Shown: positions 21,361-33,300 of the stretch, in pieces
Position numbering within the stretch: the stretch's first letter is position 1
How the letters are laid out: every line of letters starts with the position of its first letter
Translations under genes and position numbers: made by a program
Assembly (NCBI GenBank): GCA_023101725.1
Contig: JALJCO010001138.1
Span: forward strand, 310,001 to 374,000
Reading direction: 5' to 3'
Length of the DNA stretch: 64,000 nucleotides
Source: Atherinomorus stipes
Lineage: Eukaryota > Chordata > Actinopteri > Atheriniformes > Atherinidae
The notes under the pieces: model-generated
Told to the model about the DNA's origin: nothing
Database searches by the model: none
Seen by the model: only the letters and a program-made list of their open reading frames with translations

Positions 21361-24300
21361 GTAAGTCAGTTTTGATTTTTCTAATATATATACCTGAGAT
21401 GTAATATTTTACTGTACATGTATCATCAAAACAACTATCCAGCTCATCTAACAGCTTGTTTTCCCAACTCAAGTGTACGTAATTAGTGTGTAAATTATCA
21501 TTTTAAGTTAATGCAAATAGTCTTTGTTGAGGGCTAAATCAAAAGTACAACCTTAGTTATGTCAAGAATGAATTACACACAACAGCAGAAGGCACCATTC
21601 ACTTTATCAGTATCACAAGAACACATTCCTGAAGTGATATCCTGACATCTCCTCCTCTCCATCATCTGGTCATGAGACTGAAGAGGAGCTGTCACACTTG
21701 GCCAATTTATCTGTTTCTACGCCTGGTTCTGTTCAAGAGAACCTTGGGTCATTATCCATTATGAATTTAAACATTTCCAAGCATTTACGTGAGCAGATTG
21801 TCTGCTTTTCAGTGATATATCACTTTACTGTTAGTGTAAAGTAAGACCTTTGAGTTTCATGCTCTGTTGGACCATACAAGATATTCAGACTGGCCTCTAA
21901 CAGTCTTCATGCACAAATCCTACTAATCTGATGAACCAAAAGAACACTGAAAGCCTGAAATTTTTTAGTAACTAATTTTTTGCTGCTGTCTCTTTTAAGA
22001 CATGGCACACACTAATGGCATATGGGCATGTTGAAGCACATGCCCATATGTTCTGTAACAGTATCACAAAATAGATTACTGAAATATCCTGCTCCATCCA
22101 CTAATAGCACATTTGTTGTGGAAAAAAGTAATTGTAACATCACTGAATTGATTAGACACAATTATTTATCCAAAATCACAATCTCACAAACACGAAAGCT
22201 GACTATTTTTTCAGTTTTGTGTAATTGTGAGTTGTGCATCTTTAGGTTTGCAACTGTTAATTGCAGTAAATATATTTAAAGTTGTTGCAGTTGGCTCAGA
22301 CAGAGAGTACTGAAAATGATCACAAACATAGTAACTAGTATTTACTACTTATAACACTGACTATCCTCTCCGTCCAAGTTAAATTTGTCATCTCCTTTAC
22401 CTACTAAGAGGTCATAAACCATGTAGATTCATTGTTCCTGTTTAATGTCCAGTAAATGCAGCTTTCTAGAGAAGCAGGAAGGGAGAAAGTACCACAAAAA
22501 TACATGTAGTAATGGGTCTTGCTATGTTTTCATTTAATTTAATTTCATTTATTTTCATTCCGTACATGACCAAATGAGAAACATTACCAAAGTAACCAAA
22601 ACAGAATAATAACATAAATGCACCAAAAGTGATAATAAATACAGTAGATAAGATAATAATAAAAAATACACAAAAAATAGGAAATAGATAAGTAAATAAA
22701 TAAAAAATAATGCACATTTATCAATTTCATGTACGAAAAGGAGTGGGAAGAAGTACAAAAACTTATTCAATCCCACCCTTTTTAAAAAAAAAAGAAAAAT
22801 AAATAACCATTAGGGCTGCACGATTCTGGTAAAAATGTGAATCGTGATTTTTTTGCTTAAAATTAAGATCACGATTCTCTAAAACAATTTTTTTACCCTA
22901 AAAGTATTTATTGCACAAATAAACTTTAACAAAACAAACAAAACAACCTATTCAAAAGGTAATTCAAAATAAAGCATGTGTTTGCACAAGAGCTTTGTTG
23001 GAGCATTTCTTTGGCAGATGCATAGTTGTAGTTCTTTAACATTGGTTAGGGGGTGGGGAGGCAACGGCAGTGTTGCATTTGAGGGCGCTTGAAAAAATCT
23101 GTGAAGAATGGAAACTTATTTGTGATAAGCTCATGATTAATAATGTTTCAGAATTGTTGTGGGTAGAATTGAGATTGCATGTATGTGTGAATTGAGATCA
23201 CTATCTTTTAACGATTAATTGTGCAGGCCTAATAACCATATACATAGATCACAGTCTTCCACTTTGTGATTGTTATTTGCCAATTAGAATGACCAAAATC
23301 CAAATAAAACTACAAAATATATGCATGTGTTATACATATGCATCTTTGTGCAGTCAGTTTGTAAACACACAAACAGCTCTCCACGAATACACACTTAAAC
23401 ATTTCGCATACATACACCTACAAACCACTTCTTACATGCTTATCCACCTTGTTCTCTCCTATACTTCATAAAAATCAATTGTTTATATAGTTTTGTAAAG
23501 TGATAAATATTCTTAATTTCTTTTAACTCTGTATTCAGACTATTCCACAATTTTGTTCAACATACAGAAATACAAAAACCCTTTCTTTTTGTTAGCATCC
23601 TTATCATTTTAAATTCCAAAATATTTCTTGTACTGTATTTTTTTTTTCTTTAAAAGTAAATAGTCTTTGTACATTTAGAGGTAATAAATTGTTTTTCGCC
23701 TTAAATAAAATTTGTGCTGTCTGCAAATCCACCAGATCTATAAATTTAATCAACTAAGCATTTACTGCTAAGCATTGTATATATTTTGTCCCTGCAGGAT
23801 ACTGGAGTTGGAAAGTCAAGTATTGTTTGGAGGTTTGTGGAGGACAGTTTTGACCCAAACATCAACCCAACAATTGGGTAAGTTTCCTGCTGAGCCTAGA
23901 GCCAAAAGTTTGTTTATTTTCCGCCCCATTCCTTGCTGTATACTTTCAAAGTCAGGACAATAAAGTTGACTTGCTGTTGCCATTAATCAACAGACAGATA
24001 GTGAATCTCAATTGATTTAGCTAACAGTTTGCTGGTGGTTGTATGTCCCTTCTAAAAAGAAATACTTCCCAGATGGTAAGATATGCATGTTTGGTTTTGG
24101 ATTTCAGAGTAGTCTCCAGGAGATTTTTTGAGATAATTATTTCTAAATTTTCTATATATTCAAGACATTTTTTTTAAACTCAGACACAGAAGTAAATAAC
24201 TGACAGGTTGCCAAGAATGAAAATAAGATAGCTCCAGTTATTCTCTAGCTTTTGATAATTATTAATTATCTGGAACCTGGAATAATAATGTCCACAACGT

Positions 24301-27300
24301 TTGAACATTTTCTTATGATAACAATTTTATTATCGGTATGTATTTTATTTGCTTTGCCTGTAAAAGCTTTTCAGAATAAGAAATTTAAGCTGATATAAGC
24401 ATCATACGAAGAAGATGAGCTTAAATATAATTTGATTCCAAATCAACACAATAATAATCATTATTGACCTAAACACTATCAGATTCAGTAAGTCATTAAG
24501 TATAATGTTTCTGTAAAATCTCTTTATAATCATGGACATCTTTTAATTAAACATTTTCAGATAAACCTTTCTTCTTTCTTTTATCATAATCAGACAAATG
24601 ATGGTTTCATTGTTAGAATTATGAATACAGTATTAGTTAAACAAAATGTTACAATGTAAATGAACAATGTTTATTGTTTAAAGCTATTCATGTTTTTTTT
24701 TTTCCAAGTATCATTCAAAGCAGAATTATCTGCTGTGTAAATCTGTTGTATGTCATTGATCTTGATCATAATTCTCCCCATCAGGGCATCCTTCATGACC
24801 AAGACGGTGCAGTATCAAAATGAGCTACACAAGTTTCTGATCTGGGACACGGCGGGACAGGAGCGGGTGCGTAATGTCTACTGAGATATTGAAAATAGCA
24901 GTTGGCTCATTAGATGGTCCGCATTGCTTTTATTTAGTAACACAACAGTACAAAGATTTGGTTTGGTTATCAGTTTGACTTATTCCCATGTGATTTTTAA
25001 CAGAAGTGAAAGAGTTATAAACATGCATGTGTGTGTGTGTGTGTGTGTGCGCGTGCGTGCGTGCGCTACTCCTTAAACCAGCATGTAGGCATGTAAATAC
25101 TGCAGTTAGTCATTACATCTGACAGGGGGCAACATTTTCCTTTCTATAGGTAAATTCTGCCCCTTCAACAATAACCTAATTTCATTAGTGTTCTTGTTTT
25201 AGTCTCTCTTTTTAAAAGATGTTTCAGCTATATTTGTTTTTCTGTTTTGATTCAGCTAGTGATGTTTTTTAAATTTTCACCATTATCCTTCATCTTCAGT
25301 GCAGTGTTAATTTGTATGTGTGAACTAAAGAGTACCAGTGGTCTCCTTTCACCTTATTCTATGTTGTCATGCCTGTGAAAAGTGTTGTTAAACTTTAATC
25401 ACACCACTTACATAATCTTCACAACTGGGTGTCTTTACAGGCAATTTTTAAAAATATCCTTCCACCCAAATACTCGCCTATGATACGCGATAGGCACGAC
25501 ATGTGATATGCAAAAAGAAACAGGATACATTTTGGCATTTGAGCACCATGTCAGCACTTAATCCTGTGAAACTGACACCAGTCCCCAGACAGTTGTAGCG
25601 TAAGGAACGGCTTTCTCCTTTGACTCACATTCTACATCCCACTTGCACATCCACATCACTTCCCTTTTTCTATCCATGGCCTTCCCTTTTTTCATGCACA
25701 GTCCTCAGTTATTGTAATGTGGTTTCCCTGCTGCAGCATTCCCCAGAGAGGTGAGATAAGATGCCACTTGTCTTTTATCCTCCTTACCCGTGGAGGATTC
25801 TGCTTCCTCGCGGCCTGTAGGGGGACGTCTGCACAGTCCTATTTAAGATAAGACCGAGGGATCAACTCAAACTGTCTCAGCCTTCTGACGTCTGCCTCTG
25901 CTGTGTCTTATCTGAGAGTCACTGCCACTCCATGTCAGAACGTCTCCCTTTTTATCATCTGTTTTCTTCTGTGAATCTTTCTTTTTTCTCTGATTATTTT
26001 GTGCTCTTTATTTTTTTTGCCCCATAATTTCACCTTTTCACACACGTATGACTTTTTGATCTCCCAAGTAGTTCACATCTGTGAGTGGTAGGTTTTGTAT
26101 GCGGCTCCATGTGCATTTTTGCTGCAAAGCTATTGTGATATCTGGAAGCTTCTCATGGCTTTTCTTCTAAGCTGTATGCAGCTTTGGTCCATCAAACCTG
26201 ACAAGTTGAGACGGAGAAACATAAAGCCCTCCAAAGCACAAGTATGCAGAGCAGACAGGAAAGCTGTGATTTTATTTTATTTTTTTTAACAATCCATATC
26301 TCAGGACGAAACGAGGTTGTGTGGGTACATGTGAGCCCAGCTGTCAGTGGTGTATCCAGCACTCCTCTGCTTTTTCTCACAGAAAACAAGCGAAGAGAAC
26401 CTGGCATCCTTTTGGAACAGCACCATCCCATGAATTAGACACCCATCTTTTGGTTTCAGCAATTAATCAGCTCTCCCAGGGCATCGCTGGAGTTGTTTTC
26501 TGTGTTTCTGTGTGGCCAGACGTCTGGCCTCGCTGTGATTGCTCTTTGGGTTAAAGCACAGATAGACCACACAAGACTGGCGGTGGTGCAGCTCCAACAC
26601 TTGCCAACAAAACACACAGCGCTCTCGGCAGCGCCTCCGCCAAATATCCCAAGCTGGAATCCCGTTGGACTTGGGGCCAGTAACAACTATAATTATGTGG
26701 AATGTGTTCTTTCCTGAGGTAACACTGTCACTCCAAGATGAATAGTTTATTCCATCCTATTGTAAAGGAAAATAGAACTGGCGGAAAGGTAGAGTCAGTC
26801 CAAGTGAAATTGGGCTTTTTTTTTTCTCAGATCTGTTTTTCTTTTCTTTTTAAATAAATATCATTACTTAATGTATGACACATGGTTTTATTAGCCTGTT
26901 GAAAGCTCCAGTCCAGAGCATGTTGCAAGAAGACGTAAAAGACCATTTCAGGGTTTTTTTGCTGGGAAAAAAAAAAATTAAGAAAGGTACTTATTTGTTG
27001 CTGTTTTTAATTCTATAGTTAATCGATAGCTGACTATTTTTAATTGTTCAAACAGTCAAAACACATCAACACTGAAAGGAGAAAAAATGTGAACAAATTA
27101 TCATTAATTCGAGACAACTTAGTAATACTACAGTTTAATGAGCAGATTTTCTCTTTGTTGCACAACTAAAGAATTTCAATATTTATGTACTACGGGCTGC
27201 ATTAATCCCAAATATACTTCAATATTCATAATATTAATAGTATAAAAATGATCTTGCGGGTGTTTATGTAAGGTGCAATTACCTCAACATGTGAGTAAAT

Positions 27301-30300
27301 GTATTAACTGAATTCCACAGCAGGACCAGAATGATGGCAAAGGAATTAACATTTTATCTTTTGCCTTGTGCAAGTCTTTCGATGCCGTTCTGGATGTAAG
27401 ATGAACTTTAATACTTTTAACTGATATGATTGGTGTTAAACTTATTCCTTTCAAATTCACTGTAAAAACCAGTATATTTGAAAATATCACAGCAAGATAA
27501 CTGATGAAGCCAATGTCTCACCGTGCACTGGAAAGAGTTTCCCCAGCAAATGCCAAATCCTGGCAAACCCTGAGCTTCACAAGCAGCTGTGAATTCAGAG
27601 ATGTTACACATCTTGTTTAGATTAAGCAGGTCTCTCAGTGACGCGTTGGACTGAAATCAAATATACAATCCTCCATAAATATCCAGGCCCTGACAGGTTT
27701 TGACACTTTCTGCTCATCTTTCTCCTGATAGCTTTCACATGTGCGAGGAGGAAAGACGCGCCATGCTTCCATTTTCGACGTAGCCTTTTGGCTTACAGCT
27801 GTAGGATAACCAGGCCTCTGGTTTTGAAAATGGTTTTTGATGTCTTAGCTTTGTGTTCTGCTTTGAGTTTGCGTCAGTCTATATGATTGAGTTTAATGAA
27901 AGCCCCAGTGATGTAAATTCCATAAGTTTGTGCCTGCGTAATGGATAAACCACAGTCTATGAAAAGCCACAACACTGTTAAATGGTCTGTGGGAGGTTAA
28001 AAAAAATCTAATGGTGCAATCTTACTGAAATTATACATTAAGCTGTCTTTTCATGTTCAGTAATAAGGAACTGGCGAGAAATCAAGCTCCTCAAAGATGA
28101 GTCATCATTGATTGTTTTGGGGCAAGATTATTTGCATTCATGTTTTTCAGTCTGATCCTGCTCCATTTAATGAAGATTCACATCCACAGTCTCTCCAGAT
28201 GATGTCAGATCACACAAACAATCTAGTTAAAGCAGAAGTTTGGTGAACAGCTGTAAACCTATCATCTTTGTCTTCAACAGTAGATGAGGATGTTCTCAGT
28301 AGAGTTGTTCGTAAATGCACGTCTTTTTACATTTGTTTTTGTTCAATCCCTCCACAGTTTCGTGCCCTGGCTCCAATGTACTACAGAGGTTCGGCAGCTG
28401 CCATCATTGTATACGACATCACAAAAGAGGTCATTTTAACTTTTTCTTCCCACCCACAGATGTGCACTTTAGTTGATCTTTTTGCATTTTTTCTCGGATG
28501 TTGATCTACATGTGTATTAAAGGAAAAGGTAATCAGTTTCTGAGAAACAAGCGTATAAGAGGATGAATACCCCTCTAATATCCACCCTGGTAAATATAAA
28601 GCTACAGCAAGTACACTATATTGCCAAAAGTATTTACTCACCTGCCTTGACTCACATATGAGCTTAAAGGAGCTGTATCATGCTTTTCAAATGTTCCAAA
28701 AGTCAAATATAGGCATTTATAAGCTAGATATGTTCCCATCGTTACTATAGAAACTAATTTGATGTTAAATATTAGTTTTTCGATGCATCTAATTTCCAAC
28801 ACGGAAGTAAGATGGCTGACTGTACTGAACCGCGGAGCTCTGGACCAATTGCAGCATCTTTTACGCCCATTTCATGACGTCGCCCCGGAAAAGACACTTA
28901 TTCTGAAGGGTCACAGAATTGTCTGTAGCACCGGCACCGGCAGCTCTCATGTGGATGTTAGTAGTAAACATTGATGGATAATTCCTCCGATCGACGGGAT
29001 AAAACAGACCAGCCTGTTATGGAGCTGTATGCGCTCGACCCAGAGTCTGATATGGAGTTTGAAGTACACGCAGTACCACAGAAGTACCACAGAGACCCCT
29101 GACAAGTAAGTGAATTAGCGAACAAATCATAGCCTAACAGTTAGCATTGAGCTGAGAGATGTGTTGACTCACCAGTGTTGTTGTTTGTCCATGCGCGTTT
29201 TTATAGTAGGAACTGCGTCAGGTTTCAGAAGTAATCCCAGAGAAAAAAACACTTTACTGCCCGAGATTCATGAAGTTGTCAGGAGTGAAGTTCACACACG
29301 AAGTTGAGTTTTTTTTCCCTGCTCCTGAAGTTAAAATCCAACCACTTCTGGCAAGTCGATTCATCCAGTACAACAAATATACACTCCCACGCTGAACATA
29401 ACCACGCTAAACGTAACTGCATTTTTCCCAACTTGCTGTCCCCTAGAGCTTAAAAAAAAAAGAAAAAAAAAAAGAAGAAAATTCTCCTGAATCTGGAGAA
29501 AACGTCTGTTAGCTGATGGCTGCTTGTCTCTGAGGAAATCTTCCTGCAGGTGTTAGTTTCTTCCTCAGAGAGTGTGGATATGATTCTCTGAGTTTCTGTT
29601 CAACAGAGGGCGTCTTGCTACGGTACTGAGCGTGCGCATTTGGACTTTCGTGATTGGTGCCACGTTCATACGTAACGCGGTGGGTAGTCAGCCGTTTGCA
29701 GGGAGGTAGCGCTTGGTTTAAATATTCATGTAGATTACTCAAATATGCATGAATGAAGAAAAATAACGATTTAAATCATTTCTTGATAAGGAAATAACAC
29801 ACTGACATGCTGAAAAGCTCTTAAAAGTCCATTTTTCATGATAGGGCTCCTTTAAGTGACATCCCATTCCTAATCCATAGATTTCAATATGATGTTTGTC
29901 CACCCTTTGCAGCTAGAACAGCTTCAACTCTTCTGGGAAGGTTGTTCACAATGTTTAGGAGTGTGTTTATGAGAATTTTTGACCATTCTTCCAATAGCGT
30001 ATTTGTGAGGTTACACACTGATGTTGGACGAGAAGGCCTGGCTCTCAGTCTGCGCTCTAATTCATCCCAAAGATGTTCTATCGGGTAGAGGTCAGGACTC
30101 TGTGCAGGCCAGTCCAGTTCCTCCACACCAGACTCTACCTTCCAGGTCTTTATGGACCTTGCTTTGTGCACTGGTGCACAGTCATGTTGGAAGAGGAAGG
30201 GGCCAGCTCCAAACTGTTCCCACAAAGTTGGGAATTGTCCAAAATGTCTTGGTATGCTGAAGCATTCAGAGTTCCTTGCACTGGAACTAAGGGGCCAAGC

Positions 30301-33300
30301 CCAGCTCCTGAAAAACAACCCCACACCATAATCCCCCCTCCACCAAACTTCACACATGGCACAATGCAGTCAGACAAGTACCGTTCTCCCAGAAACTGCC
30401 AAACCCAGACTTGTCCATCAAATTGTCTGATGGAGAAATGCAATTCATCACTCCAGAGAACGCCTCCACTGCTCTAGAGTCCAGTGGTGGCGTGTTTTAC
30501 GGCACTGCATCCCACGCTTTACATTGCACTTGGTGATGTATGGCTTGGATGCAGCTGCTCGACCATGGAAACCCATTCCATGAAGTTTTCTGTGCACTGT
30601 TCTTGAGCTGATCTGAAGGCCACATGAAGTTTGGAGGTCTGTAGTGATTGACTCTGCAGAAAATTGGCGACCTCTTCGCACTGTGTGCTTCAGCATCCAC
30701 TGACCCTGTTCCATCAGTTTACGTGGCTTACCACTGGGTGGCTGAGTTGCTGTCGTTCCCAAATACGTCCATCTTCTTATAATACAGCTGACACTTGACT
30801 GGAATATTTAGGAGTGACAAAATATCATGACTGGATTTGTTGCACAGGTGGCATGCTATCAGTTCCACGCTGGAATTCACTGAGCTCCTGAGAGCGACCC
30901 ATTCTTTCACAAATGTTTGTAAAAACAGTGCATGGCCAAGTTTATACACGTGTGGCCATGGAAGTGATTGGAACAACTGATTCCCATAATTCAGATGGGA
31001 GCAAATACTTTTGGCAATATAGTGTGTAGGCAGTTAGCTTCAGATGGGAAGGCATAAACTGGAGAAAACAGAGGAAGGGACAAAGTGGTGTAAAGGCAAC
31101 ATGATGTTTAGACATTTATGAAACCAAGACACAACATGTTCGGTAATGAATGGGCTCTGTGCATGACTCCACTACTTCCTGAACTTAAGGTAGCTCCTTT
31201 TTTTTTACCGTCTTTCATCACTGGACGAACTGATTAATCCAGGTGTGCCTTACCTCAGTAACTGGTCAGACACACCTGGATTAATCAGTTTGTCCAGTAA
31301 TGAAAGACGGTAAAAAAAAGGAGCTACCTTAAGTTCAGGAAGTAGTGAGTCGTGCATAGGGATGTAACGATTACCTGTAAAATGGTTAACCATGATAAAA
31401 TTACCAATGATTAGTAATACCGTTCCAAATTTTGATTATCATTAAAACTGTGACTGATTACTGCACTCCCAGTGATGCTGCTCATTGGCTGGAAAAACAG
31501 TAGCAGTCCGAGTTTGCAATGTTTAATGCATTGGACAGCTCTCTTGACATTTTTCCCTCTTTAAAAAGGAGAAAGAAAACATTTAGATCCATTTTGGATA
31601 TTTTTTAGGATGCTGGGGGGTATTTCTATAATACCGCGATAAAAATGCTAACCATGATCATTTTGGTCACAATACCCATGATATTGAATTTTCATATCGT
31701 TACATCTCTAGTCGTGCACAGAGCCTATTGTAGGGATTGGCGTAAGCTAGCATAGCCAGTTGATGTGTACACTTTTATTTCTTATGTTGAAGTCGTTCCC
31801 CCTCATATAGCGTCTTTGAGTTCTTTTGAAAAGCGCTATATGAATCTGATTTTTATTATTATTTATGCATGTAGGGGGGAAATTGTAGTTCAAAACAATA
31901 TAACGCTATCAGAACAAAAATTATTTTCTAAATCTACAATGACTAATTTAGGTACAGTCCCTGTCACCTAATGCTTGCTTTATTAGAAAAAAACAAATCA
32001 AAACAAACTTGTTTCCCCACAGTGTTGTACTATTCCTGAAACTCTCATAGGAGAGATAAGCTGTCTGCCTGTGTGCTGTTACGCCTGTATAACATCTTGC
32101 TTACCTGTGCCATCAGGAATCCTTCCAGACACTGAAAAACTGGGTGAAAGAGCTTCGTCAACATGGCCCTCCAAATATCGTGGTCGCCATTGCTGGAAAC
32201 AAATGTGACCTTTTGGACGCCAGGTGAATTTTAGCAAGACTTATTATAGTATGCGGTGTGGATTATGCTGGTATGAAGCATGATAATCATTCCTTATTTA
32301 CAGCCAATGAGCGATGGTTTTTCACAAAAAAATATTACAGATGCAACCTTTTTTTTCCCCATCAGAATCACATTTAAGGCCTGGCTTAGAAATGTCATAA
32401 ATCATGTAATCCTCTACAGAAATGAAAAGTAGGCAACCAGATATATTCATTGGATTGTGAAATCATTCACATAGTGGATGTAGAGAAATATTTGATGGCT
32501 ATCAGGAGTCTGTACTCGCATTGCAACATAATGCTTTTGTGATATCTCCAATATTTACAGGGAAGTGCCAGAAAAGGATGCCAAGGACTATGCTGACTCC
32601 ATCCATGCCATCTTTGTGGAAACTAGCGCCAAGAATGCCATTAACATCAACGAAGTGTTTATAGAGATAAGTGAGTCTGTTTTTTGTATATTTGGTGGAG
32701 CTGACCTTAACAACCTCAGGTTCAAGCGTTAAACAACTAAGATAAGAGTTTTATTCCTTCATTTTATAGCATTTTTTTTAAAGTCATTCAGCAATCAGGA
32801 AAATATTTGTTGGAAATGTAGTAGAGTCCATTTAACCGTGACATGTTGACAAAAAAACCTAAAGCTGCTGTTGTGGGAACACAGTTTAAATGTGTCAGTT
32901 TGTTATTTTGATATGTGTTCAATCTGAATTTGATGCAGATAACAAAGTTATAAAAAGTTAGGCCAAAAGCCTGTTTATCTGGCATCACCTCATCTTTTAG
33001 TGACCCTTCATAAGAGTTGACAAACTATGGTACAGCTTGCTGTAGTGTTAAAGTAAAACCATTTCCCTTCTTTTAAGATGTCAGCTGCTCATCAGCTCAG
33101 GACTTATTTAACGCTATTTTAACATGCCACATGATTTTGAACCTATTTAGGATTCATGCTGTTATAAAAACATGCAGAATGTGTTTCAGCCTCATCCTGC
33201 TGAAATGAGTAATTATATTCATGGTTGCATGTTTTGCTACAAAACTTGTATAGACTGTTCAGCTGCATCAAATTGTCGGTCTGTAACAATTTCTGGAGTC

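Larger units (their letters stand above)
21361..23797 (+). other. rab22a intron 1
   Basis: Holds a perfect short hairpin at 22019, an unclassified repeat from about 22525, and a hAT MITE inserted in that repeat. Confidence 0.7.
28430..32116 (+). other. rab22a intron 4, transposon-rich
   Basis: Almost filled by two nested insertions: a Tc1 split by a piggyBac-type element, and a hairpin element split by a hAT element. A LINE-like tail follows. Confidence 0.8.

Noticed and set aside
26192..26717. Cluster of open frames on both strands in rab22a intron 3
   Set aside because: Several frames overlap on both strands without homology or splice sites; consistent with chance.
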